This document shows, one piece after another, positions 1-9,820 of a stretch of DNA of 64,000 nucleotides. Within the stretch, counting starts at the first letter, position 1. Each line of letters starts with the position of its first letter. Below the pieces are notes generated by a model, which saw only the letters and a program-made list of their open reading frames with translations, did not search any database and was not told the DNA's origin. This DNA is from Brachionus rotundiformis. Its lineage: Eukaryota > Rotifera > Eurotatoria > Ploima > Brachionidae. Made by a program: the position numbers and the translations under genes. The stretch is taken from positions 108,439 through 172,438 of the forward strand of contig JAESIW010000107.1 of NCBI GenBank assembly GCA_016802295.1. Reading direction: 5' to 3'.

Positions 1-385
1 GAGACAAGAAGATTAAGAGGGGATCTAATCTAGATGTTTAAAATTATAAAAGGGCACGACAAGATTAACTGGCATGTACCCCTAGTCTTCAAGAATAATC
101 CAGAAAATACGTTTCGTCCAACCCCTAGACGTCATGGTTTTACGTTAGAAAGACAATTAGTAAAGAACTGTGAGCAAAGATTTAATTTTTTCAGCAACAG
201 AGTGGTCAATGTTTGGAATCGACTTGATAGAGTTGCTATTAACTCAGGCACAGTTAATGTTTTTAAAAACAAAATTGTCAAACTTGATTTAAACAAGCTA
301 TTATGATGAGGCTTAACCCTCGTTCCATGTGCTTGCACATTATAGCTTTCATTTTATTATTATACTATTATTATATTATTAAATG
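1..385 (+). mobile_element. LINE (non-LTR retrotransposon) 3' tail, degenerate
   Basis: The translation from base 1 reads ETRRLRGDLI, a stop, then MFKIIKG, and later FFSNRVVNVWNRL. This is the tail of a jockey/CR1-like reverse transcriptase ORF (RRLRGDLIEMYK ... FFSNRVVxxWNxLP). A TAG at 31-33 sits where the family normally has Glu, so the copy is broken. The ORF ends at 304-306. The 3' UTR (307-360) has two possible hairpins, GAGG/CCTC and TGTGC/GCACA, before an AT-rich end. The 5' part lies outside the window. Confidence 0.75.
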
Positions 386-470
386 ATTATTTGAAAGTTT
401 TTATTTACCAGTTTGTTTGATATTGTTTTGTATACATAAATTACAAAAAATCATTAATTTAATATCTATC
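386..470. repeat. Dispersed AT-rich repeat, second copy near 6598-6720
   Basis: The stretch containing TTGAAAGTTTTTATTTACC and later TTGATATTGTTTTGTA recurs at about 6606-6680. The second copy carries roughly 30 extra bases between the two shared blocks. No coding content is seen. It is a low-copy dispersed repeat of unknown type. Confidence 0.5.
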
Positions 471-529
471 AATCTTTATTATTTTAAATTTTAATTTTAA
501 AAAATTTTTTGAATCGGAAAAAAATACAT

Positions 530-934
530 TTACTCATTTATTAAGTCAATTTTCCTTAACTTTTTTTTTTCAGAAAATTCTATAATTGCATCTTCGATTG
601 AACCATTGATTTGATCTAAATTTTCAATGATTTGTAGTTTTTTTTATCGATTTCCTCAATTTCATTCAAGAGATCATTAACTTGTTTAGAATATCTAGTG
701 TTTGATTTTGTTTCCATCCAACCAATTAAGCTAACTTGTCTTGTTTCATTTACTCTCCTTGTAATGGCTTCAACTTTTAAATTAATTTTTATCTGTTCGA
801 GGGAATACTTTATCAATAAAAATTTAATAAATTTTAATAATTATCAATTTAAAAAAATCAACAAACCTTTTGAAAGTCAGAAATTAGATTTTTGAAATCA
901 TTAATTTTAACAGTTGAATTTTCAACACAAAGAT
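530..934 (-). CDS. Last two exons of a coiled-coil protein, one-base frame break
   Basis: Not recognised. On the minus strand an exon at 934-867 (acceptor AATAG, donor AAG|GTTTG) reads DLCVENSTVKINDF..., and joins in phase to an exon from 807. The second exon reads YSLEQIKINLKVEAITRR...EIEEIDKK and then breaks at a run of eight A (plus-strand T run at 638-645). Adding one base to that run gives an open frame KLQIIENLDQINGSIEDAI... to a TAA at 532-530. The composition is helical and charged, like a coiled coil or spectrin-type repeat. The break is either a sequencing error in a homopolymer or a true frameshift. Upstream exons were not found with confidence. Confidence 0.45.
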
Positions 935-1289
935 CTATTTATTGGATTAACTAAAAAATTAAAAATAAAAATTAATTGCGTATATAAGTTTCCAAAAAAC
1001 TATATTTTGTATGAAAACAGATAATTTTACAATTTACTTTATAAAAATTCTTAATTTTTAGACACCTTTACTTTTATTCTTAGATCACAAGAACAATACG
1101 TTTTTATTAATTTTGCTTTTTTTAAACATTACCATCTACAATTTATGACTCTATTTTAAATTTCTTGACCATTTCTTGACCAGTTTTATTTCTGCTTTTG
1201 AAAAACAAGTTTTTTGGTCTTTTCATGCTATTTGGAAAAAAGTCATCGACAAATTAAAATTGATTTTGATTAGCAAAAGCTAATTTTAA

Positions 1290-1358
1290 TCAATTATTCT
1301 GCTTGGTCAATTGATTCACTTTTTCTTCAAGATCAGTCAGAATTTTTTTGTGACTTAT
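1290..1358 (-). CDS. Short terminal coiled-coil exon
   Basis: After a clear acceptor (CTTTCAG) the minus strand reads ISHKKILTDLEEKVNQLTKQNN then TGA. The L-x6-L spacing looks like a short leucine-zipper coiled coil. The sequence after the stop (TTAAAATTAGC, short loop, GCTAATC) is shared with the end of the Ig-domain ORF at 1453, so the two gene ends are related by duplication. The remainder of this gene is not identified. Confidence 0.35.
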   Translation of the reverse strand: MSHKKILTDLEEKVNQLTKQNN

Positions 1359-1452
1359 CTGAAAGATGATGACTTAATATTTTTAAATTTCAACAAATTT
1401 GGAAAGTAGTTAACAACATAATAAAATTGATTTAGATTAGCAATAGCTAATT

Positions 1453-1680
1453 TTAATCCAGTTCTTTATCGACCAATTTCAGATCGACAGTTAAGGATGC
1501 TTCGCCCACTTTGTTTTTTGCCACACATTTGAATGCTTTTGTTTCCGGAAAGCTGGCCAGTGAAATTAACAGTGAATTGTTGCCTTCCTCGTTCACCAGA
1601 CATTTGTGAGTGCAGTCTTCTGATTGCTGTTGGTCGTTTAAGTGCCAAGTAAGAGTTGGAGTCGGTTGACCAAATGCCAT
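1453..1680 (-). CDS. Ig-like (I-set) domain fragment, gene 3' end
   Basis: The minus strand encodes about 75 residues with I-set immunoglobulin hallmarks: GQPTPTLTWHLND (C strand with its core Trp), then an SLLISLASF stretch, FKCVAKNKVGEA (F-strand Cys, the usual YxCxAxNxxG motif) and SLTVDLKLV (G strand). The first Ig cysteine would lie upstream, but a TAA precedes the first ATG of this frame, so the domain is completed by another exon or is a remnant. Domains of this class occur in titin/palladin-type muscle proteins and adhesion proteins. The ORF ends in KELD and TAA. No upstream exon was found. Confidence 0.5.
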   Translation of the reverse strand: MAFGQPTPTLTWHLNDQQQSEDCTHKCLVNEEGNNSLLISLASFPETKAFKCVAKNKVGEASLTVDLKLVDKELD

Positions 1681-2964
1681 TTATAACACAGCCAATTGAA
1701 ACTCAAGCAACCATTGAAAAAGGCATCATTAGTTGTGAAGAATCTGAAATAGATGAGATTCGAAAAAATATCAGTTCATTTTCAAAAAGAATGACTTTTT
1801 AGATGAGTGGTATTAAGATTACACCGCTGTAAATAAATGAATGAATTTTGAAGAGGTTAAACTTTGATAACATAACTTCGGTAAAAAGATTTTTGCATCA
1901 AAAGAAAAAATGCTATTTCAATTTTAATTTTTTGTTCCAAAATTCATAATCCCGTTATAATATATGTTAAAAACATGGAAAAAGTGCGAGTATTCAAAAA
2001 ATAATTCTAAGCAAATCTTGTAAGAATTCATATTTTTAATTAAATTTTTTAATGAAATAGAGCGAGTTGAATTTTAATATGTCAAATTGAAAAAAAAATG
2101 AAAATCTTTTTTTTTTTTAATTTTAAATAATAATTTTATTTTAAATTTAAATTTTAAACAAATTCTTAAAGATAAAAAACTCGATTGTCTCGATTCGAAC
2201 AAGGTCAGTTACTAGGACATTGACTTTATAAATAGTTTTTTATTTTATTTAATTATTGAAGGAGCTCAGACTCGAACCAGTTTTTTTATACGAATAGAAA
2301 AAAAAATCATAAAAATAATTTATTTTCGACTTTAAATTTCCAACTTAAACAATAAAAATAAATTATTATATAAAATAATTTAATTATTATTTCGATTAAT
2401 ATCTACGAAGATGATGATTTGATTTTCTAATGAACTCAAATTTTCAAATTATTAGATTATTTTTCGACTAAAATAGACCCATTTTTTTAATAAAACAACA
2501 ACAAATAATTATTTATTTATTTAAGTTTGAGTTTAAGTCCCATGGACAAATTAAAGTATATATAAAAAATTTAAATATATAAAAAGAAAAAAACACAATT
2601 ATTTATAAAAATCCATCTTTAAAAGATCATTAAATCAATCATAAGATTTAAAGCAAGCTCAGTTTAATTCCATATTTAATTTGATTCTGGCCACAAAATT
2701 TGAATCAACTAGACTATGATTTTCTTTGATAAATAAATGATCGATTATTGCTAGAGAAGTCTTCAAACTAAAGAACATTACATCGATATGAGTTTTTTTC
2801 TCAAAATTTTTTAGTTGTTTTCAAAAGAAGGTATTTTTCTTATCAAACTTTTTATAGTTATCGCGAAGGAAAGTCAAGATATTTCAACAAACTGTTAATT
2901 ATTATTTCGATTAATATCTAAGAAGATGATGATTTGATTTTCTTATGAACTCAAATAATCAAAT
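1681..2964. other. AT-rich gap with a direct repeat pair (2386-2450 and 2899-2963)
   Basis: I see no convincing gene here. Two copies of a ~60 bp sequence (TTATTATTTCGATTAATATCT, then AGAAGATGATGATTTGATTTTC) lie in the same orientation about 513 bp apart with only a few differences. The second copy abuts the 3' end of the LINE that follows. Confidence 0.6.
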
Positions 2965-3330
2965 GATTATTTATTTTTTTTATTTATTTGTATATCTGTA
3001 TCGAGCTAAGGCTCCTTCAGATTAAAAAAAGTAAAACCAAAATAAAATAAAGTTAAAATAGGAAAAAATTAAAATTAAATATATTGAAATAGAGAATAAC
3101 AGGGTACATATTTTTAAATGTCTGATTTTTGAGGAAAAAACAAAGAAATAGTAAGGTAGCAATAACACAATGGGGTTGGGTATTCAATATATCTTGCTTC
3201 TAAACCTTCTTTGTATTCCAATGGAATAGAATGACTTAGTCCTGCCCTAACATATCTCTCACTCAACTCAAACAGTCGATTCGAGATTGTAAATAAATAA
3301 AGTTTAATAAAGGCCTCGTGATGCATTATG
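2965..3330 (-). mobile_element. LINE 3' tail (minus strand)
   Basis: The minus-strand ORF 3326-3114 reads HHEAFIKLYLFTISNRLFELSERYV...LSHSIPL, which resembles the extreme C-terminus of non-LTR reverse transcriptases. It is followed by a UTR, a GAGC-CTTA-GCTC hairpin at about 3001-3012 and an (AAATA)n tail ending near 2965. The hairpin-plus-A-rich tail layout recurs at the other LINE ends in this window. Only the tail remains; the family is not determined. Confidence 0.5.
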
Positions 3331-3499
3331 TTGGATGGGGTATCATTTTTTTATTCGATAGATATTTAAAAATATTTAGTCTTGAGTTACATCGCTCTTT
3401 TAGCTCATCCACTATTAAATTATTTTTCTCGGTGAATAATTGTTTCAAAAGAAACCTCTTCGTTTGATTTTTTACACATGGATTCAAAATTATCAGTCT

Positions 3500-4337
3500 T
3501 TTGATCCGCTTACTACATGTACTCCGCTTGATTCAGAATCTTTATGTGACTCATCATAATGACGAAAAATCGTCCTTAGATTAACTTTTTGTCGAGGCAA
3601 CTCATCAAGGTATCGACCATAACTTAGATAGTAAATTATACTAAAAGAGTGGACACATCCAGATTTTCTCATGCCTGATAAACAGTCACAAAATGAGTCA
3701 ATAATTTTCCCACTTCCATCTTTAACGATATTATATCTTATGTAAGTTTTATACTTTGTTGAATTAGTGTGTATTCAAGAAGCTGATTCAATTACGAAAT
3801 CCTCTATCTAAAAGAAAAACATCTTTCGGTTCAATCAAATTCATTAGATTTTTATCATTTTTCAAATTATTTTCATTATTTCTGCATCATTCAAACTTGC
3901 TTGATATGGACCATAAATATCCACTATTCTTCCATTTGATGAACAAATTACAAAGGGCTTAGTAAATGACTTCTCTTTTTTACGCTATAAGTTGATCTTT
4001 GAAGTTGATTGTCACTACTTTTCTCGCAATAACAATATGTGCCATCAGCTATAAAAACTATTTGATTTTTATCAGTTGTATGAAGCTTTTTAGCAACTGT
4101 TTTATTCTCAATTAACCATTTTTCGCTACTGAGATGGTTGGCACCAAGATTTAGTGGGACAAAATCATCAGTTAGTGCCTTTCTTACTTGTTGGCAATAT
4201 CGACTTACATCTTGTTGTTCAATTGAGTCGAAATGAGCTGAAATAGTCTTGTATCTAGTCAATGTATCTAGCCTTTTAAGACATTTGGGACAATGCTTTC
4301 GGTGCAGATACTTCTTATGCTGATATTCAATAGTCAT
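3500..4337 (-). pseudogene. Decayed DDE transposase with C-terminal SWIM zinc finger
   Basis: Minus-strand pieces in several frames read, in order: YHKK-like zinc-binding start with CPKCLKRLDTL, the helical LTDDFVPLNLGANHLS, the first catalytic block IVFIADGTYCYCEKS, then FVICSSNGRIVDIYGPYQAS, the second-Asp block VFLLDRGFRN, and finally IIDSFCDCLSGMRKSGCVHS, which has the CxC...CxH spacing of a SWIM zinc finger. This is the order of animal DDE-superfamily (HARBI/IS4-like) transposases that end in a SWIM finger. The part after the second Asp, where the last acidic residue should be, is missing, and frames change several times, so the copy is dead. No terminal inverted repeats were found. Confidence 0.7.
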
Positions 4338-4837
4338 TTCAATAGTGATTTCAATAAAAGCTAATGAAAAAGAAATGGCTTAAAGTAGTTTCAAATATGT
4401 TTTCAAAGAATAGGTCAAGATATTAAATATTGTAATATGCAAGCACTAAGTTAAAATACTCGAATTCGAGTTTAAAAAGCAAAAAATGATAAATTAAAGT
4501 TTAGAGAAGAAAATTGTTGTTGTTGAAAATTGAGGAGACGAATATTGATCTAAGAGAGCAAAATGATTGCCATGTGACAAGGCTTCCTATCGTTTTCCTT
4601 ATGTGTTGATCTAACAGACAAATATGGTAATGATACAAAAAAAATCTTTAAAAATGATCTGGGAATCTTCGGACAAAACAGAAAGCAGGCTTTTAAATCC
4701 ATTTGTCATTATAATCTTTGAAAGATTATAAACTTTAATGAAAAGGCTAAAAAATAGACTTTAAAAAAAATTTTTAAATTTTTTTTTTTGGTATTTTTGT
4801 TCATCTATTTTAAAATTATTAAAAATTGGGTCTTGAA

Positions 4838-5415
4838 ATTTTATTGACCAAAGCAAGTTAAAATGACCACTAAATGTTTTAGCTAATAAGAATAATGATT
4901 TAAGATATTGATTTTCAAATTAAAATTAAAAAAAAAAGAAAATTTCCAATTATCATTGTTTGAATAGAATTAATACAAGCGAAGAGTTGATGAGTTATCA
5001 TTTAGTTGTTCACAAGGATCAGCATTGTTCAAATCGAATATGTACAAGCGAAGATAAGATTGGAACCGGGTGTCTAAAATGGCAACAGAGTCTAGTTCAT
5101 CTAATTCGGAAGAATTAAATGAACTAAGTTTTGGAAATTTGGCAACTGGTTCTTCCATTAAATAAAGAAAATTTAAAAATTAGAATTTTTTTTGTTAAAA
5201 AGTGCATATGTATTTGAGATCAAGATTAATTTTATAATAATTTTTAAATAAAAAATTTTAAAAAATAAAATATTTTGATTTATTGGCCAAAGCAAGTTAA
5301 AATGACCACTAAATGTTTTAGCTAATAAGAATAATGATTTAAGATATTGATTTTAAAATTAAAATTAAAAAAAAAAGAAAATTTCCAATTATCATTGTTT
5401 GAATAGAATTAATTT
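4838..5415. repeat. Near-identical ~130 bp direct repeats flanking a ~310 bp insert
   Basis: The sequence starting ATTGACCAAAGCAAGTTAAA at about 4842-4972 is repeated at about 5283-5414 with only a few changes, in the same orientation. Between the copies lies a minus-strand ORF of 62 codons (5158-4970) that I do not recognise, with a further short repeat (TACAAGCGAAGA at about 4974 and 5043). The layout could be a tandem duplication or two short LTR-like ends. Confidence 0.65.
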
Positions 5416-5728
5416 ATTTTGATAACAAATTAGAAATTAATTGTTTGAATTTTTGCTTTTTTGTTGATAGTAAAATTCAATTATTAGATAGAAATTATTT
5501 TAGCAAAAAAATGTGTGCAGTCCGAGCTTGGAAAGCATGCTTTTTAGAACGAAAAAGAATGTGAATGGTATGTGAAAATAATGCAAACACTCAGGTAAGA
5601 GAAAAAACTAGAATCGATTTACCATCATCTATTGATCTATTGAATTGTTTGGCAAAAAATAAAGCGAACAAAAGAAAAAAATAAAACAAAACAATCTAGG
5701 TGAAGCAAAGCATGGGCGATGAAATGGA

Positions 5729-5735
5729 TATAAAA
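5729..5735 (+). promoter_or_regulatory. TATA box
   Basis: A TATAAAAG motif starts at 5729, about 80 bases before the ATG at 5810. Transcription would start near 5760, leaving a ~50 nt leader that ends in an A-rich start context (AAAAATG). Confidence 0.55.
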
Positions 5736-5809
5736 GACAGCTTGGAAGTGTAGAGAAATCACTTCGAAATAAATAAACATTTTATTTATATAAACAAAAT
5801 TTAGAAAAA

Positions 5810-6118
5810 ATGACTTGCGGATTAAACTTGGCTACTCCATTGGAATTCTCAGCTCCATTGGCTGCTCCACAATTGCCATTGACCACTGGTTTGGAATTCT
5901 CCGCTCCATTGTCTTTGCCAGCCCCACAATTGCCATTGTCTTTGCCAACTCCACAATTGCCATTGCCATTGCCAGAACTCCCAGCTACTCCATTGCCATT
6001 GCCAACCCCACAATTGCCATTGACCTCTGGATGGGAATTCTCCGCTCCATTGTCATTGCCAACTCCAGCTTTGCCAGCTTCAAGCTGCGGATCATCATCA
6101 TTCGCTGGATTTTTCTAA
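5810..6118 (+). CDS. Small Pro/Leu-rich tandem-repeat protein
   Basis: A single-exon gene of 102 residues. The body is built from short repeats: APQLPL / TPQLPL units and LEFSAPL units repeated two to three times, with codons repeated almost exactly (CCACAATTGCCATTG). It has no evident signal peptide or membrane helix and should be disordered. A Cys lies near each end. A TATA box at 5729, A-rich start context and an AATAAA at 6146 support a real transcription unit. No known family is recognised; structural, cuticle or eggshell-type repeat proteins look like this but nothing here proves such a role. The DNA-level repeat keeps another frame open too, so protein-level evidence is desirable. Confidence 0.6.
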   Translation: MTCGLNLATPLEFSAPLAAPQLPLTTGLEFSAPLSLPAPQLPLSLPTPQLPLPLPELPATPLPLPTPQLPLTSGWEFSAPLSLPTPALPASSCGSSSFAGFF

Positions 6119-6159
6119 ATTATTTTAAATTATTTTATTTATTTAAATAAAATAAATAT

Positions 6160-9100
6160 CTTTCATTGAAGCAAATTAGATTTTTCTTTTATTTATTCTC
6201 AATCACTTGCATCAATCATTTCATATATTCTTTAAACAATTTACCTTAGTTTATCACAATTTATTTTTGAGATTTAAAACGTTTTATTGATTAAAATTAT
6301 TGATTTGAGAATAAATCTAATTGTACAATAATTATTATTAAGATATAAAGTAAGAATTGTCAGACATATCGTAACAAAGATACAAAATATATAAACTATA
6401 AATTATAAAATATTTTTATACTTTTTTTTTATGCTAAACTCAGTTATTTCCTAAATTATTTATTTCCTAAACAATAAATCAATTTTATAGAATCAGAATG
6501 AATTTATTTTTTGATAACGAATTTTCTAAAATTTTTTTTCCAAAATTTGGATATATTTAATTTGCTTTCTTTTTATAATTTTTTTTTTATTAAATAAAAT
6601 GATTTTTTGAAAGTTTTTATTTACCTGTTTTTTTTTATCAAACCTTAAATTTTATTTTTTAATTGATATTGTTTTGTAAACATAAATTCCAAAAATTCAT
6701 CAAGTTAATATCTTTTAATTTTTTATTAAATTAAAGATAAAATTGGATGCTATATATGTTTAATTTACCTTTGTTTATAACTATTTACCTAAGTTTTAAT
6801 TTTACTGAATATTTGAATCTTTTCAATTTTTTTTTTCTTAGAACTTTTGTTCAAAATATGATCAATATTTCAATATGTTTTCTTTTGTTGATAAATTTTT
6901 CAATATACCTCAAATACTGCAAATACCTCAGAAACTTTAGAGCCATTTTTAACTTGGCTTTTATTTTATGTTAAATAAAAATTGATTTTTTTTTTTTTAA
7001 ATTTTTTTGCTTAATTTTTAATTTTTGAATAATATATTTTATATTAAATACTCTGTTTAGATAATTAAACCTTCCATTTTCCTTTATCTTTGGAAATGAA
7101 ATCGAGGTGTCTTTTGAATCAATTTAACTCGTAGAATTATAAATATCAAATTTCCATCAGCAAAAAATTCTTTAATTTTGGTAATTTTTTTCTACTTTAA
7201 ATCGACGGATGTTGTTACTAATTAAATAGTTTTAAAAAAAGTCAATTAAGAACATTTTGAAGTCTAAAGTACCTTTTACGGATTCTTTAGTTATTGAACT
7301 CAAATAACCTAATTCCTCAAGATTCCAATTAGCCTGAAAGAAAATTGAAGAGACTTTAGAAATTCTCATTTTTCTAATAGATGCTGAATGGACTGTCAAT
7401 TAAGATCTAAATATTGGCGAAATTAATAAATTATTTAGAGACTAGAAATTCACTAAATTTAAATTAAGTGAATAATTTATTAATTTAACAAATAAAATAA
7501 GAATTTAAAAATTTAAATTTTCTTTAGTTTAGAAGTGTAGAGTAAACTTATTGAGACATAAAACATAATCTTAATTATATATTTGAATATAATTAAATAT
7601 TTGAATAGAATTGCCAAGTAATCCATTCATTTTGTCTAAAACATGACCGAATAATCCAGAAAAAACTTTCGCACTCAAACTAAGCTTAAAGAAAACAGTC
7701 GGAAGTAAAACTTGGTAAATGTCAAGTGTATCCAATTTTCGACAAGTCTACCTGGCTGGATAAACAAACTTTTGTTTACTTTGAGCTCAATTTAATCGAT
7801 TTAGTGTAAACCAAGTACATGTCTAGCATTTAACTATTAAAAAAGCTCCTAATAAAAAGCTTACTAGGTTAAATTATACCGATTAGATTAGTTTATATTT
7901 CTTCAAGCAATGCCTTCAAACAAAATTAATCTTTTTTTTTATAGTTTTATAAAAAGTACTTCAGCTCTTATCTATATTGATGTTCAGAGAGAATTTTTTT
8001 AGCTAAAAAGTTACTTTAAAAGCATCTATGTATCTATTAGATAGGTTCTTGTTAAGATTTTTTTAAAATAATATGAAAAAATTTTAAATTTTCAAGGCTT
8101 TGTCACCCATAATGTTGGTCTGTGACCACAAGACCACTTTTAAGATTAATTTATATCAAGTTTAAATAATAGTACTTTTAAATTACAAATTAATTTTGCC
8201 AATTATCTTTGATTTTAATAATCTATTTTACATCAAAATTAAAATTTAGTTTTATATTTTTTGTTGAGCTGAAAATCGATAAATTTTATTATGAAAAACT
8301 GTAATAATGTTCTAAGTATTTTACCCATTAGAGATAACAATGCCATATTTATTAGATTATCAAATGGTGCAGCCAGTCTTTCAGCATGCACAATTGCTCT
8401 ATCAATCAAGCAAGATACTTTTTAGAAATTGGTAGAATAAATAATTCTGAGCAGAACTTTGATTAATTAAGATAATTTTACTCTAGTTTTTTACTCCCCT
8501 CTATCATAATTAATTCGAAAATATATATTTATGGATTTTTTGGCACAGTACGACAATTAATTGTTAAAAAATCGATAAATTTAAATTAGATTTTGTATAT
8601 TTTTTTACAATTTTGATAAGTACCGGAATCATTTACCTGAAGTTTGTTCTAAATCATTCTCATTGCATGACGTCGGCAATTTTTAATCACTTTTTTGCAA
8701 AGCTTTATTTAATTCCAAGCTGTCACAACAAAATTCTAGTTTTGTTTTTATTCATAGTAGTGTGCTGGTCAATTGAATATAGGCTCCAATTCTCAACCAA
8801 TTTAATAAGTTGATTAAAACAAAATTTTTTTATTTTTTTTTATTTTTTTATCTATAATCCTCTAGAAAAATTAAAGATAAACACATACATTTTTACTCTG
8901 AACATATTGTTAAATTTCTTGTTGATAGTTTATTTTGAAATTTGAATCTCTTTTGTGACATTTAAATTTTGTTTTCGATTTTCTCATAATCTTATTTCTA
9001 ATTATCTATTATATCAATATTAGAAAATAATATTTCATATATCAACAGACAAGACAAGAATGGTCGGATATGACAATAGCTCTAATTTAAGTATTATTTT

Positions 9101-9820
9101 CTATTTAATAAATAAACTCGTACTTCAAATTTTTAAATTAGTTTTTTAAGCCTCACTCAAATCAAAAATCATTATTAATAAATTATCTTTTATAAAAAAT
9201 TTTTTTTTTAAAACTAGTCTATTAATAAACAGACTGTAATTTATTTATTAAAGAATTTTAAAAATAAATGTTATTTATTGAGGGCTGTCGGAAGCCGGGC
9301 AATGAATTAGATTGAATAAATAGAGGAAATTTTTGAATCTTGCCTGATTAATCCGCATTTTGTTAACAAAAATAGGCTACCCAAATTTAAATTAGCTTCT
9401 AAAATAACTAACTAGGCTTTAAAAGCTATTTTAATTGAGTTTACATTCGGACTAAGCGAAAATCTAGTTCATTACATAAAAAAATTTATGCTAGATGGTA
9501 TTGTTAGGCCGTAATTCTATCATTTATTTCATAAATCAGAGGCTTTTTTTTATATTTATTTATCTTAAAAGATAATATATATACAACTCATTAGAGAAAA
9601 TTCGATATTAATTTAACTTAAGTATGCCTCCATCTGCTTATCTGCGCCAATTTTTTTTCTAATGAGAATAATCAAATTAATAATTTGGAAGCTTTTTCCA
9701 ACACTAAAAATAAAATTTTTTATTTTTTTTTGTTTTGATTTAAAATTTATATTCATTATAGATAATAAAGGTAAAATTTCAGAATGATTGTGGAATAAGT
9801 GGTAGTCCGTGGTGCGCAAA
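6160..9820. other. AT-rich gap, only faint exon-like fragments
   Basis: No convincing gene in 3.6 kb. Two minus-strand pieces look coding-like: near 8430-8330, reading IDRAIVHAERLAAPFDNLIN, and near 7335-7270, reading ANWNLEELGYLSSITKESVK after a good acceptor (TTTCTTTCAG). Both could be exons of an unrecognised helical protein, or chance. A dispersed repeat shared with 386-470 lies at about 6598-6720. Confidence 0.4.

Noticed and set aside
2185..2290. tRNA-like B boxes (GGTTCGAGTC, GTTCGAATCGAG) on the minus strand
   Set aside because: No A box or tRNA fold accompanies them.
5815..6150. Overlapping +1 frame in the Pro/Leu repeat gene
   Set aside because: The repeat keeps this frame open; its start is internal and the product lacks the clean PQLPL repeat logic.
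6747..6974. 75-codon hydrophobic plus-strand ORF
   Set aside because: T-rich DNA gives such Phe/Leu-rich frames by chance; no supporting signals.
8613..8813. 66-codon plus-strand ORF
   Set aside because: Begins at a non-ATG codon and has no recognisable feature.
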